A stretch of 64,000 nucleotides of DNA from Coriobacteriaceae bacterium (GTDB lineage: Bacteria; Actinomycetota; Coriobacteriia; Coriobacteriales; Atopobiaceae), in NCBI GenBank assembly GCA_004557505.1, contig SFGZ01000003.1, positions 186,001 to 250,000 of the forward strand. The letters run 5' to 3'. Both the position numbers and the translations under genes were made by a program. Below the pieces are notes generated by a model. That model had not been told where the DNA came from. It was given only the letters and a program-made list of their open reading frames with translations, and did not search any database. Every line of letters begins with the position of its first letter. The stretch's first letter is position 1. Of the stretch, positions 32,987 through 42,837 are shown piece after piece.

Positions 32987-33289
32987 ATGAAGTTCCTCTT
33001 CACCTTCACCAAGCCGGAGGACGGCACCACCGTCGAGATCGAGGGCGGGCGCACCGCCCTCTGGGCAGCCCAGGAGGAGGCCGCCGGGTGGCCCGAGCGC
33101 CCGACGAACAACAACCGACTCGACTTCGCATGGGCCTACTTCGCCGCCAAGCGCGCGAACGCGCTCAAGGAGCTTGGCGTTGAGGGCATGGACACCGCAG
33201 AGGCCATTGACGCCATCGCCGACATGTACGACGTGGCCATCAAGGACAACAAGCCCGACGCCCCTTTAGCGGACGCGCGCCCCGAATAG
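32987..33289 (+). CDS. Tail assembly chaperone G (short product)
   Basis: 100 residues (MKFLFTFTKPEDGTTVEIEG ... FAWAYFAAKRANALKELG). First of the two chaperones that coat the tape measure during tail assembly. It contains a -1 slippery heptamer near its end that yields the longer GT product. Confidence 0.8.
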   Translation: MKFLFTFTKPEDGTTVEIEGGRTALWAAQEEAAGWPERPTNNNRLDFAWAYFAAKRANALKELGVEGMDTAEAIDAIADMYDVAIKDNKPDAPLADARPE

Positions 33290-33474
33290 CCCTCCTGAGC
33301 CTGAGAACGGGGTGCTCGCCGTACGACCTTGCAAGGCTGTGCGACGAGTACCCCGTCGTTTTTGACGAGTACGTGGACATGTACTTCGACGCCCAGGAGG
33401 AGCGCGGAAGGAAAAGCGACATGGAGGCGCGCAGGGCGAGGGTAAACAGGATCTTCAATCGCGGGAGGAAATGA
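32987..33474 (+). CDS. Tail assembly chaperone GT (predicted -1 frameshift product)
   Basis: Slipping -1 at C CCT TTA (33262-33268) joins residue 94 of G to an open frame that continues ...SLRTGCSPYDLARLCDEYPV to the stop at 33472-33474, about 162 residues. The downstream frame has no start of its own and no other gene occupies 33290-33470. G/GT frameshifting is conserved in long-tailed phages. Confidence 0.75.
33262..33268 (+). promoter_or_regulatory. -1 ribosomal slippery heptamer
   Basis: CCCTTTA read as C CCT TTA in the G frame, a canonical X XXY YYZ site, at the point where the -1 frame becomes open through the next 200 bases. Confidence 0.7.
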
Positions 33475-33914
33475 TGGCGTTCACCCACGGCGGAGGCGTC
33501 CGCATCGAAGCCGAGGGGCTTGAGGAGACCATCAGGGCGCTCAAGTCCATCAACAAGGACATACTCCGCGAGTTCAAGCGCGGTCTCAAGGAAGACGCAA
33601 GTCCAATACTCACCGATGCGAGGAACAACGCACAGGCGATAGCGAGAACGGGCGCATACGCATCGAGCATGGCCCTGCGCACGCTGGCAAACGGCGTAAG
33701 AATCGCAAGCGACGACCCCGGCGCGGGAACCATCGAGTTCGCAAACGCCGGGGCCGTCTACCTCTCAGGGCGTCGGCGGGGCCTCCCCGTCGGCGTGCCG
33801 AAGGGCAACCCGCCCCGCGCGCTGGTGAAGGCGGTGCTAGACAACGAGGACGCAGTTGTGAACGCCGTTGAGACCCGTATCGAGCAGACCATAAGGAAGT
33901 ATCTCAATGGGTAA
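33474..33914 (+). CDS. HK97 gp10-like minor tail/neck protein
   Basis: 146 residues from the second ATG of an ATGATG pair; ATG 33471 is only two bases from GGAGG. GLEETIRALKSINKDILREF, ILTDARNNAQAIARTGAYAS and IEFANAGAVYLSGRR fit the gp10-like family. Unusually placed between the chaperones and the tape measure. Overlaps the tape measure by eight bases. Confidence 0.65.
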   Translation: MAFTHGGGVRIEAEGLEETIRALKSINKDILREFKRGLKEDASPILTDARNNAQAIARTGAYASSMALRTLANGVRIASDDPGAGTIEFANAGAVYLSGRRRGLPVGVPKGNPPRALVKAVLDNEDAVVNAVETRIEQTIRKYLNG

Positions 33915-36900
33915 GGCAAGCATCTCCATAGCCATATCCGGCTCCTACAACGGGTCGGCGGTCGAACGCGCCGAGAAGTCCCTTGAGCGCCTTGCTGTGA
34001 GGACTGCGGCGGCGGAAGGCTCGATCTCGAAGAGCTGGGTCGAGGCCGGTTCCAAGGCTGCCGAGGCTGGCGGGCGCATCTACAACGCGGGCCAGCAGGT
34101 GGCAGACGCGGGCGACGCTATGACCGCAGGCGTCACAGTCCCACTCGCGGCTATCGGCGCGGCATCCGCCAAGACTGCCATCGACTTCGAGAGCAGCATG
34201 AGCCGCGTCGAGGGTGCGCTGAACGACCCCAAGGCCGACATGGAGGAGCTGCGGCAGCTCGCCTTGGACATGGGAGCCGATACGGTCTTCAGCGCCTCAG
34301 AGGCCGGTGCAGCGATGGAGGAGCTTGCCAAGGGCGGACTCACCGCAGCCGACATCAAGGGCGGCGCGCTCAAGACCACGATGGACTTGGCGGCTGCCGG
34401 TAGCCTTGAGCTTGCCGAGGCGGCGAACGTGACCGTTCAGGCCATGGGGGCCTTTGGCCTCACCGCCGACGAGACCGGCGAGGCAGCCAACGCGCTAGCG
34501 GGTGCTGCCGCCGCGTCATCCGCCGACGTTTCCGACCTCACGCAGGGTCTCTCTCAGGTGTCCGCTCAGGCGCACAGCGCCGGGTGGTCTATTCAGGACA
34601 CCACCGCCGTCCTCGGTGCCTTCGCCGACGCCGGTATCAGGGGAAGCGACGCGGGCACGTCGCTCAAGACGATGCTTCAGAGGCTTGCCGCGCCAACGGA
34701 CAAGTCCGCCGCCATGATGGAGAGCCTCGGCATCAACGTCCGAGACTCAAGCGGCAACATGCTCGACGCCGCAGGAGTGGCCGGGGAGCTTCAGGCCAAA
34801 CTCAGCGGCCTAGACTCCGCCACGCGCGACGCCGCGATCCAGACAATCTTCGGTGCCGATGCCTCGCGCGCCGCGCTTGTGATGATGAACCAGGGCACCG
34901 AGGGCATCCAGCGCTACACCGCAGCGACCAACGACCAGACCGCCGCCCAGCGCCTCGCCGATTCCCAAATGGGCGACACCCAGCGCAGCATCGAGGAGAT
35001 GAACGGCGCAATCGAAACCGCATCCATCCAAGTGGGCGGCGCTCTGGCACCTGCGGTCACTGACGTAGCGAACGCCGTCGGCGGTGCAGCGGAGTCCTTC
35101 AGCGAGATGGACGAGGGAACGCAGCAGGCCGTAGTGGGCTTCGGCCTCGTGGCGGCAGCGGCAGGCCCCGTGCTGTCGGTCTCCGGTCGGATCACGAAGG
35201 GCGTCGGCTCGATGGTCACGGCCTACGGAAAGGCCAAGCAGGAGATAGCGACCTACGCCGACGCACTCACTACAACCAACGCGGCGTCGCTCAAGGCGTA
35301 TCAGGGAAACGAGAAGCTTGCCAAGGCACTTGAGCGCAACCCTGCCGCCAAGGCTGCTGGCGGGGTGCAGCAGTACATCGACGCCGTGGGCAAGGCCGGA
35401 ACGGCGCAGACCAAGTACAACTCAGCGCTTCGAGACCTTGAGCGCGAGCAGAAGAAGGGCAGCAAGGCAAACCAAGAGCTCATCGCGAACCTCCAGAAGG
35501 AGGTCTCCGAGCGCAAGAGCGCCATGGACGCCGCAAAGGGAACCGTCGAAGGCTACAAGGCCTCCGCGACGGCGGCTCAGGCCAGCACCACCGCCGTGAC
35601 CGCGCAGAGCGTGGCCATGAAGGCCGCCTCCGTGGCAGCTACGGGCCTCAAGCTCGCGCTTGCGACGATAGCACCGCTCGCGATCATCGCGGGCATCACC
35701 GCCTTGGTCGGCGTCTTCCAAGAGGCAAAGGAGCACGAGGACAACCTGAAGGCCGCGACCGAGGGCCTTACCGCAGCGACCGAGAAGGGCGTGAGCGCGT
35801 CAAACGCCGGTGCGGACGCTTTGGAAGGCTACGGCGAGTCCGCTGGCGCTGCAAAGGTCGACATTGACGAGATGCTGGAATCTCAGGCGCAGCTCGCCCA
35901 GACCATCAGCGACACCAACACGACAGCCTCAGCCCAGATGGCGCAGCTTCAGCAGGCCTACTCGACCATACAGCAGTACGCCAACCACACCGATCTCGCC
36001 AACGATGCGCAGGCCCGCCTCCGAACCGCAGTCGAGACGGTCAACGACCTGTGCGGAACCCAGATACAAGTCACCGACGCCGCCAACGGTAAGCTCGCCG
36101 ACGAGAACGGCGCGATCCAGGATGTCACGGCATCCCTCGGCAGCTACATCGACCAGAAGATGCAGCAGATTCAGGTAGATGCGCAGCAGCAGAACCTATC
36201 TGCGCTGTACCAGCAGCAGGCCGAGGACATCACGGCGCTCACCCAAGCGCAGCAGGCGTACAACGAGAAGCAGAAGGAACGAGACGCCTACATCCAGAAC
36301 TACATCAACACGTGCGGCCCGTACGTGACGAACGCTCAGGAGATGGCCGAATCGGCGTGGGAAGCGTCGCTTGCCAGCTCCGAGGAGGCGAAGGCGGTAA
36401 ACGACGCCCAAGCCGCCCTCGACGCGTGCAACACCTCCATCAACAACGTTTCGTCCTCCATGACGGCTCAGGCGGCCATAGCCGACGGCAACGCGCTCAG
36501 CATGCAGAACCTCGTGCTCTCAAGCTCAACCGTCTCCACCGCCATGAACACCATGGGAACTGACATCAACGACTTCGCGAACGACCTGAGCAACGCGGGC
36601 GTGTCCGTCGAGACATTCCGAAGCCTGAACGATCAAGAGCTTGTGCAGCTTGCCACATCGTGGGATGGAACTACGCAAAGCATCGTAGATGCTCTGAACG
36701 GCATGGGCATCCAGATGAACGACGCTGGCCTCAACGCCGCCACCGCTCTCGCGAACGGAATGCAGGCCGGTAAGATCAACGTAGACACCGCGACCAGCAT
36801 TCTCAAGGCCGCAGCGACGGGCGACTGGTCGAGCGTGTCAACCCAGATGAGCAACGCCGGAATAAGCCTCCCGCAGAGCGTCGCGGACGGCATCACCTCG

Positions 36901-38022
36901 AACAGCTTCACGGCTTCTGATGCGACAAACGCCATGCTGTCGATGGTCGCGCTTCAGCTCACGGGCGGAGACGTTCCCGCAGCCGCGCAGCTCCTCGGCC
37001 ACGACATCGACCAAGGGCTCGCCAACGGAATCGCCAACGGCACGCTCTCAGAGGAGCAGGCGGCGCTGCTCGGCCAAGATGTGATAGACAAGGCCAAGGA
37101 CACGCTGGAATCCCACTCGCCCTCGCAAGCTTTCTACCGCATCGGCTCCGATGTGGACGCGGGCCTATCGAACGGCATCAGCGGGAATACCTCCGGCCCC
37201 CTCAGCTCCATCGCTCAGCTGGGGCAGTCGCTCATCGACCGCATCAGCGGGCTTCCGGGCGAAGCGCAGAGCACGGGCAGCAGGGCGTCGAGCGGCCTTT
37301 CGTCAGGCATCGCCGCAGGCATAGGCTCGGTGGCGTCGAGCGCGCGAAGCCTCGCCAGCAGCGCATCGTCCGGCGTGTCCGGCACTCCATCAGACCTTTC
37401 GAGCAAGGGTCGCAGCGCATCCAGCAACTTCGCGAGCGGCATCGGCTCCGGCGTCGGCTCAACCAGAAGCAGCGCGCAAAGCCTCGCCGACGCAGCCAGC
37501 AACATGCAGAACGCCGGCAACTCCTACAGCTGGGGCAGCCACCTTGCCGGCAACTTCGCAAGCGGCATCAGGGCCGGCATAACCTGGGTCTCGAACGCGG
37601 CCTGGAGCGTCGTGACCGCAGCCAAGAACGCAATGGGCTTCTCAGTCCCGAAGGAAGGTCCGTGGTCCGGCTCGGAGAAGGGCGGCGAGACGTCCGGCCT
37701 GCACCTCGCGCAGAACTTCGCGAGCGGCATGCTCAAGGGCGAGGGTACCGTGTCCGATGCGGCGAGGAGGCTTGCGAGCGCATCTTACTTCGAGGCGAAC
37801 GGAGGGTACTCGACCGGCGTGCGGACCGTCGGGTACGGGACCAAGCACTCGCCGGGAGCCTATGACGACGCGCAGGTCCGCGCGCTCCTGGGCGAGATGG
37901 TGAATCTTCTGCGGGAGATAGCATCCAGCGGCAGGGACGTCTACATGGACTCGGACATGGTGTCCACGTCGCTCGCAAAGCGTTCCGTCATCACCGCTCG
38001 TGGAAGGGGGCACGTCCTGTGA
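33907..38022 (+). CDS. Tape measure protein
   Basis: 1371 residues. N-terminal TP901-type domain (FESSMSRVEGALNDPKADME, ADTVFSASEAGAAMEELAKG, LKTMLQRLAAPTDKS), a coiled-coil middle, a hydrophobic pair near residues 578-605 (LKLALATIAPLAIIAGITAL), long Ala/Ser/Gln-rich helices and Gly/Ser-rich repeats (ASSGLSSGIAAG, NFASGIGSG) near the C terminus. At about 0.15 nm per residue it predicts a tail near 200 nm. Confidence 0.93.
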   Translation: MGKASISIAISGSYNGSAVERAEKSLERLAVRTAAAEGSISKSWVEAGSKAAEAGGRIYNAGQQVADAGDAMTAGVTVPLAAIGAASAKTAIDFESSMSRVEGALNDPKADMEELRQLALDMGADTVFSASEAGAAMEELAKGGLTAADIKGGALKTTMDLAAAGSLELAEAANVTVQAMGAFGLTADETGEAANALAGAAAASSADVSDLTQGLSQVSAQAHSAGWSIQDTTAVLGAFADAGIRGSDAGTSLKTMLQRLAAPTDKSAAMMESLGINVRDSSGNMLDAAGVAGELQAKLSGLDSATRDAAIQTIFGADASRAALVMMNQGTEGIQRYTAATNDQTAAQRLADSQMGDTQRSIEEMNGAIETASIQVGGALAPAVTDVANAVGGAAESFSEMDEGTQQAVVGFGLVAAAAGPVLSVSGRITKGVGSMVTAYGKAKQEIATYADALTTTNAASLKAYQGNEKLAKALERNPAAKAAGGVQQYIDAVGKAGTAQTKYNSALRDLEREQKKGSKANQELIANLQKEVSERKSAMDAAKGTVEGYKASATAAQASTTAVTAQSVAMKAASVAATGLKLALATIAPLAIIAGITALVGVFQEAKEHEDNLKAATEGLTAATEKGVSASNAGADALEGYGESAGAAKVDIDEMLESQAQLAQTISDTNTTASAQMAQLQQAYSTIQQYANHTDLANDAQARLRTAVETVNDLCGTQIQVTDAANGKLADENGAIQDVTASLGSYIDQKMQQIQVDAQQQNLSALYQQQAEDITALTQAQQAYNEKQKERDAYIQNYINTCGPYVTNAQEMAESAWEASLASSEEAKAVNDAQAALDACNTSINNVSSSMTAQAAIADGNALSMQNLVLSSSTVSTAMNTMGTDINDFANDLSNAGVSVETFRSLNDQELVQLATSWDGTTQSIVDALNGMGIQMNDAGLNAATALANGMQAGKINVDTATSILKAAATGDWSSVSTQMSNAGISLPQSVADGITSNSFTASDATNAMLSMVALQLTGGDVPAAAQLLGHDIDQGLANGIANGTLSEEQAALLGQDVIDKAKDTLESHSPSQAFYRIGSDVDAGLSNGISGNTSGPLSSIAQLGQSLIDRISGLPGEAQSTGSRASSGLSSGIAAGIGSVASSARSLASSASSGVSGTPSDLSSKGRSASSNFASGIGSGVGSTRSSAQSLADAASNMQNAGNSYSWGSHLAGNFASGIRAGITWVSNAAWSVVTAAKNAMGFSVPKEGPWSGSEKGGETSGLHLAQNFASGMLKGEGTVSDAARRLASASYFEANGGYSTGVRTVGYGTKHSPGAYDDAQVRALLGEMVNLLREIASSGRDVYMDSDMVSTSLAKRSVITARGRGHVL

Positions 38023-38735
38023 GCTTCGACCAGAACATAGTCTTCAACGGGACGGACCTCTCCCCGTACATCCTCGTGACCGACGTCACGAGGCAGGTCG
38101 TGCCGAGGAGGAGGATCACGCAGACGCAGGTTCCGGGCATGGACGGCGCGCTCGTGTCCTCCGTCGAGCTTGACCCGGTCGAGGTGACCGTCAAGGCGTG
38201 CATACTCCGCCGCCTCATGGCTGACGTCTCCGACGCGCGCAGGACTCTCGCCGCCGCGCTCTCGTCCAGGGAGCCGGCTCCGCTCTTCCTCCCGGACGAG
38301 TCCGGGACCTACCTCATGGCGCTGTACGAGGGAGGGGCGGAGCCCTCGTCGCTCATCAACGTCCCCGACCTCGAGCTCGTTTTCCTCGCGGCAGACCCTG
38401 TCGCGTACGGAGAGCACCGGGCGCAGGAGGTGAGCGGAACGACGGTCATCGACGCGGGAGGAACGTACCAGGCGAGGCCCGTCGTCACCGTGAGGCCTCC
38501 GTCGGGCAGCTACTGGCAGGTAACGAACGTCGACACCGGGGAGTTCGTCCGCGTCGACGCAAGCTTCAACGGGTCTCAGACGCTGGTACTGGACTTCGCC
38601 GCAAGGAGATGCACCGTCAACGGCTCCGACCACCGAGTTGACATCTCAAGCGACTACTTCGCGCTTGACGGCGTCCAGAGCGTCATGGTGTCCGGAGGCA
38701 CAGCCTCGTTCGAGTGGGACGAGAGGTGGCTGTGA
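38019..38735 (+). CDS. Distal tail protein (Dit-like)
   Basis: 238 residues, GTG overlapping the tape measure stop. NIVFNGTDLSPYILVTDVTR, VPGMDGALVSS and the C-terminal galectin-like half (SGSYWQVTNVDTGEFVRVDA, RCTVNGSDHRVDIS) fit Siphovirus Dit proteins, the hub linking tube and baseplate. Confidence 0.8.
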   Translation: MSFDQNIVFNGTDLSPYILVTDVTRQVVPRRRITQTQVPGMDGALVSSVELDPVEVTVKACILRRLMADVSDARRTLAAALSSREPAPLFLPDESGTYLMALYEGGAEPSSLINVPDLELVFLAADPVAYGEHRAQEVSGTTVIDAGGTYQARPVVTVRPPSGSYWQVTNVDTGEFVRVDASFNGSQTLVLDFAARRCTVNGSDHRVDISSDYFALDGVQSVMVSGGTASFEWDERWL

Positions 38736-40798
38736 TGAGGGTGGACGTCTACACGCGGCATGACGCGTTCATCAGGAGCATAGCCGGCGACCAGCTGCTC
38801 GGCTTCGTCCACACCGACGAGCTGAACGGCTCAGACTCCGTGGTGATAACGACGAGATTCAGGATCTGCGAGGGGTACAGGCTTATATGGAGGGACCGCC
38901 TCGGCAAGGTGCACGAGCACGTCTGCCAAGACCCCCAGGCCCTCAGGTCCGATACAGGAGTCGTATACACGGACACTGCGCTCAACTCCGTGTGCGAGCT
39001 CTTGGGGGACTACATAGACGACAGGAGGCCCTACGGATACAGCTTCCGCAGGGCGCTCGAGGTGTGCCTCGAGCCGACGCGCTGGGAGGTCGGCACCGTA
39101 GACCAGCCCGGCACGGTGTCAGATGGGCTCACCTTCTACCACACCGACTGTCGCACGGCCCTCAACAGCATCCTGGAGTGCGGCGGCGAGCTCGAGACTG
39201 AGGTCGACGTCTCTGCCGCCGGAACGATCACGCGCAAGATTGGGATCAGGCAGCATCGCGGGGAGACTGGCGGCCACCGGCGCTTCGAGTACGGGAAGGA
39301 CCTCACCAGCGTCTCCCGCACCGAGCACTGGGGCGCCATCACCGCGTGCTACGGATACGGCAAGGGCGTGGAGACCGACGCCGGCGGATATGGGCGCAAG
39401 CTCACCTTCGGGGACATAAACGGCGGGAAGGACTACGTCGAGGACGCCGACGCGCTCAGGGCCTACGGGCGCCCGGACAGCAACGGCGGCTTCTGCCACG
39501 TCTTCGGAAAGTACGAGAACAGCCAGTGCGAGGACGCCAGCCAGCTCAAGGCCGAGACCCAGTCGTACCTCGACTCACACGAGGAGCCAGGCGTCACGTA
39601 CGAGGCCCAGGTGATAGACCTCGTCGCCGCCGGGCGCTCGTGGGAGGGCGTTGGGGTCGGAGACGACGTGCAGATTGTGGACACCTGCTTCGACCCGGTC
39701 CTTCGGTGCGAGGGCCGCGTCAGCAAGCTCGTCACCGACCTCCTGGGCGACTCGTGCGAGGTCACCCTGGGAAACGTCACGGAGACCCTCACCGACATAT
39801 GGGAGCGCCAGCAGAGCCAGATCTCCAGAATCGAGGGCAAGTCCTCGAACTGGGACGTGGCCGCGAGCACTCCCGGGGCTTACCTGCAGCAGCTCATCGA
39901 CGGCCTCAACGAGCAGTTCAACACGATGGGCATGAGCTACTGCTTCACCAGCTTCGAGCAGGGGACCATCTGGTCGAGCGTCCCGCTCGACTCCGACGGG
40001 CGGCCGACCAGGACGGGCGGTAGCGCCATACAGATATGCTCGCAGGGGTTCCGCATCGCGAGCGGGACCAAGTCAGACGGCAGCTGCGACTGGCGCACCT
40101 TCGGCACCGGGAAGGGCTTCACAGCAGACGAGATTACCGCCGGGACGCTCAACGCAAACCTCATCAGGGCGGGCACCATTCAGGACACGATGGGGAGAAA
40201 CTCGTGGAACCTCGAAACCGGACAGCTCACGACCAACGGGATCGTCGCTCGAAACGCTGACGTCTCGGGCAGGATTACCGCCAGCACCGGAAAGATAGGC
40301 GGCTTCACAATCGGCTCCTCGTCCATATACAACGACGTGATCACCCTCGCCTCAAACGGGCTTCGGCTCGAGCGAAACGGCAAGGAGGTCGGCCTCATAG
40401 GCACCAACGGACTCAAGGCCGACAACTCCAAGTCTGGACTCAGCTTCGACCTCGAGGACACGGGAAGCTACATGGCGTGGGCGACCCAAGAGAGCGCCTC
40501 CTCCAGTGAGTACAGCATGTTCCTCGCGTACGCGAAGTCAGAGCTACCGATGGATGGCGGCGGCAGCTGGTCGGCCGACACGATCCATATCTCACGAAGG
40601 TCGGACTTCCACAACTACGTGATCAAGAACGCGTACATAGACCCAGACTCAGGAGGGGCAAACGGGGGCATCACCGCGACCATCAACTTCGTGCAGGTGC
40701 TCGCCATGAACAGCGACGGAACGGTTGCGCGCTGGGGTTCTGACGCCCGGATGGTGTTCAAGCGCGGGATGCTTGTCGACCTGAAGTACTACTCGTGA
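38735..40798 (+). CDS. Tail-associated (Tal-like) baseplate protein
   Basis: 687 residues from ATG 38735 (TGATG overlap with Dit). The N-terminal 380 residues have the gp27/Tal-like layout (RISYGKDL-type segment FEYGKDLTSVSRTEHWGAIT, VGVGDDVQIVD); the middle has DEITAGTLNANLIRAGTIQD, a phage tail-tip motif; the C-terminal part is beta-rich and may contact the host. No peptidase motif recognised. Confidence 0.8.
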   Translation: MRVDVYTRHDAFIRSIAGDQLLGFVHTDELNGSDSVVITTRFRICEGYRLIWRDRLGKVHEHVCQDPQALRSDTGVVYTDTALNSVCELLGDYIDDRRPYGYSFRRALEVCLEPTRWEVGTVDQPGTVSDGLTFYHTDCRTALNSILECGGELETEVDVSAAGTITRKIGIRQHRGETGGHRRFEYGKDLTSVSRTEHWGAITACYGYGKGVETDAGGYGRKLTFGDINGGKDYVEDADALRAYGRPDSNGGFCHVFGKYENSQCEDASQLKAETQSYLDSHEEPGVTYEAQVIDLVAAGRSWEGVGVGDDVQIVDTCFDPVLRCEGRVSKLVTDLLGDSCEVTLGNVTETLTDIWERQQSQISRIEGKSSNWDVAASTPGAYLQQLIDGLNEQFNTMGMSYCFTSFEQGTIWSSVPLDSDGRPTRTGGSAIQICSQGFRIASGTKSDGSCDWRTFGTGKGFTADEITAGTLNANLIRAGTIQDTMGRNSWNLETGQLTTNGIVARNADVSGRITASTGKIGGFTIGSSSIYNDVITLASNGLRLERNGKEVGLIGTNGLKADNSKSGLSFDLEDTGSYMAWATQESASSSEYSMFLAYAKSELPMDGGGSWSADTIHISRRSDFHNYVIKNAYIDPDSGGANGGITATINFVQVLAMNSDGTVARWGSDARMVFKRGMLVDLKYYS

Positions 40799-40812
40799 TC
40801 GGAGGAGCGACG

Positions 40813-41001
40813 GTGGACTACAAGATGCCGGAGGACGGAACGGCCTCGGATAGGGTTGTCGAGGCATCGAGCGGAACCGATGCCGAGTACAGCCTCGAGG
40901 AGCAGGTTAGGAAGACGAGCGAGTCGGTCGAGAGGCTCGCGGACATCTTCGCCCAGATGATACAGGTCTTCACCGAAAGGAACATCGATGGTAACGCATA
41001 G
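40813..41001 (+). CDS. Small baseplate-region protein
   Basis: 62 residues from GTG 40813, five bases after GGAGGAG; GTG 40795 overlaps the Tal stop and is the alternative. The C-terminal helix EEQVRKTSESVERLADIFAQ looks like a coiled coil. Overlaps the fibre gene by 14 bases. Confidence 0.55.
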   Translation: MDYKMPEDGTASDRVVEASSGTDAEYSLEEQVRKTSESVERLADIFAQMIQVFTERNIDGNA

Positions 41002-42430
41002 CATCGCACTCGAGATCAACAAGCGGACCACGCGCGTGCCGCCGCGCGTGGTCGTGCGCGTCGGCGACGTGGACACGCAGGTCATCTCCGCGCAGATAAC
41101 CAACGACGGGAAGGAGTACAGCTCGACGCTCTCGAGCGTGCGCCTCGACGTCCTCCACGAGGACGGTACGTGGGCTCGCTGCTCGGCATCAAAGAGCGGC
41201 AGCAAGGTCGAGTGCACGCTCCCGAGCGAGGCCACGTCGTCTCCCGGAAGGTGCCGCCTCGCGCACTTCGTCTTCTACGCGGATGGGAAGGTCGAGTCGA
41301 CGGAGGGGTTCGAGCTCGTGATCCTGCCCAACGTCGACGTCTCCGACGCGGACCGCGAGGCGGAGAACTACGACGACCAGCTCCAGGCGCTCTACGACAA
41401 GTGGCTCGCCTTCGAGCAGCAGTCGGAGAGCGACTTCGAGCAGGCCCAGGCTGACAGGCAGAGCGCGTACGAGGCAGCCGAGAGCTCGCGCGACAGCAGC
41501 TACGCCACTGCCGAGGGGGTGCGCAACGGAGAGTTCGAGAGCGCCGAGGCAAGTCGCGACTCGGCGCAGGCCGCGAACGACGCCGCCCAGACGGCGAACG
41601 ACGCGGCGCAGGCAAAGAACAACTCGGACCAGGCGGCGAACAACGCCGCAGCCCAGGGCCTCGTCGCCGTCATCCTCTCGGCCGGAGAGTACGACCCGGA
41701 CACGCTCGAGCCGACTGTCGGGGGCGCAGTGGGAAAGATGTACCTCGTTCCGATGCCGCAGGCGCAGGCGGCCGCCGCCATCCCGGTCAGGTTCTCGCTG
41801 ACGTCCCAGGAAGACGGGTCTTTCGTGGCCACTCAGTCTGAGGCGGCCGACGGCGACGTCTACGTCGAGTGGCTGTGGATCAACTCGGCGTGGGAGCGCA
41901 TCGGCCTATCGACCGCGACCATCGACCCCGTCACGACCAACCAGATCGACGCCGTCTGCTCCGACTCCGCGCCGCAGGGCAAGCAGGTGCTCAACCTCAC
42001 GGGCCTGAGCTACCTCTGGGCCAAGGTCAAGGCGTGGGCGGTCGGAGCCTTCGCGGCGCTCTCCCACACGCACGCCGCAGGCGACGTGACGTCCGGAACG
42101 CTCGCCGCAGACCGCCTCCCCGTGGTCCCAGTCGCCAAGGGCGGCACGGGCGCGACCTCCGCGAGCGCCGCGCTGACGGCCCTCGGGGCGGCGTCGGAGA
42201 GCGACCTGGATGACGTCCGGGGTTCCCTATCCCGGTACGTTTGGTTCAACACCGATACCCTCAGCGTGATGCGAGCTACCAGCAACCTGACGATAGGCAC
42301 TGTGTTGCAGATCATTTTTACAGAGAAGCAGACCGGTTCTTCGTACGCGTTCATGGTCTTCGATGACGGCGTGGGGCTGTATGACAACGACAACGAGGAG
42401 TACATCTGGAGGAACAGGGGCCTGAAGTAG
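40988..42430 (+). CDS. Baseplate/tail-fibre protein with switchable C terminus
   Basis: 480 residues as now arranged. N-terminal BppU-like beta domain (about 1-115), a coiled-coil Ala/Gln/Asp linker (about 120-225: ANDAAQTANDAAQAKNNSDQ), a middle domain, and the fibre motif LSHTHAAGDVTSGTLAADRL then VAKGGTGATSASAALTALGA. After DDVRG the sequence SLSR is encoded by recombination site 1, and the last 68 residues (42223-42430) form cassette 1, the expressed tip. The constant part is 40988-42222. Recombination at site 1 should replace the tip with one of six others, changing receptor specificity. Confidence 0.88.
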   Translation: MVTHSIALEINKRTTRVPPRVVVRVGDVDTQVISAQITNDGKEYSSTLSSVRLDVLHEDGTWARCSASKSGSKVECTLPSEATSSPGRCRLAHFVFYADGKVESTEGFELVILPNVDVSDADREAENYDDQLQALYDKWLAFEQQSESDFEQAQADRQSAYEAAESSRDSSYATAEGVRNGEFESAEASRDSAQAANDAAQTANDAAQAKNNSDQAANNAAAQGLVAVILSAGEYDPDTLEPTVGGAVGKMYLVPMPQAQAAAAIPVRFSLTSQEDGSFVATQSEAADGDVYVEWLWINSAWERIGLSTATIDPVTTNQIDAVCSDSAPQGKQVLNLTGLSYLWAKVKAWAVGAFAALSHTHAAGDVTSGTLAADRLPVVPVAKGGTGATSASAALTALGAASESDLDDVRGSLSRYVWFNTDTLSVMRATSNLTIGTVLQIIFTEKQTGSSYAFMVFDDGVGLYDNDNEEYIWRNRGLK

Positions 42431-42432
42431 CT

Positions 42433-42577
42433 TTCCCTATCCCGTGTCACTTACCTGAAGGCTATCAACTCAAACAGCATGGTTGGCTTTGAGTGGGTGA
42501 GAAATGTTGACCTATATCTTTACGTCGTAATCGATGGGCAGAGAGCCATGAGGTTCACAGCAGACTTCCCCGCATAG
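42433..42577 (+). other. Silent fibre-tip cassette 2
   Basis: From site 2 the frame reads SLSRVTYLKAINSNSMVGFE, continues VRNVDLYLYVV, 47 residues in all, and stops at 42575-42577, just before site 3. No start codon or ribosome-binding site of its own. Confidence 0.85.
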
Positions 42578-42579
42578 CT

Positions 42580-42835
42580 TTCCCTATCCCGGATGCTGCC
42601 GTCGAAGGGCACCCTTCCTACCGGCACTGACCTCAACGACCTGAAGACGCCCGGAGTCTATGTCACACAGCCTGGCATCGATAATCTTCCGTCAGGTGGT
42701 GATGGATGGGGGGTGGTTGTCGTCTTCAATCCAAACCAGAATAATGCAATCAACTGTACCCAGCTTTATCTAGGGCCGATGACTAAATCAAGGTGGACAG
42801 CCGGGCCATACAGCAATTGGTATGGATGGTCGTAG
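42580..42835 (+). other. Silent fibre-tip cassette 3
   Basis: 84 codons from site 3 (SLSRMLPSKGTLPTGTDLND ... YLGPMTKSRWTAGPYSNWYG) ending TAG at 42833-42835. An internal ATG exists at 42593, but it has no ribosome-binding site and lies just inside the site-linked frame. The GVYVTQPG and KSRWTAGPYSNW elements are typical of phage receptor-binding tips. Confidence 0.85.
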
Positions 42836-42837
42836 CT

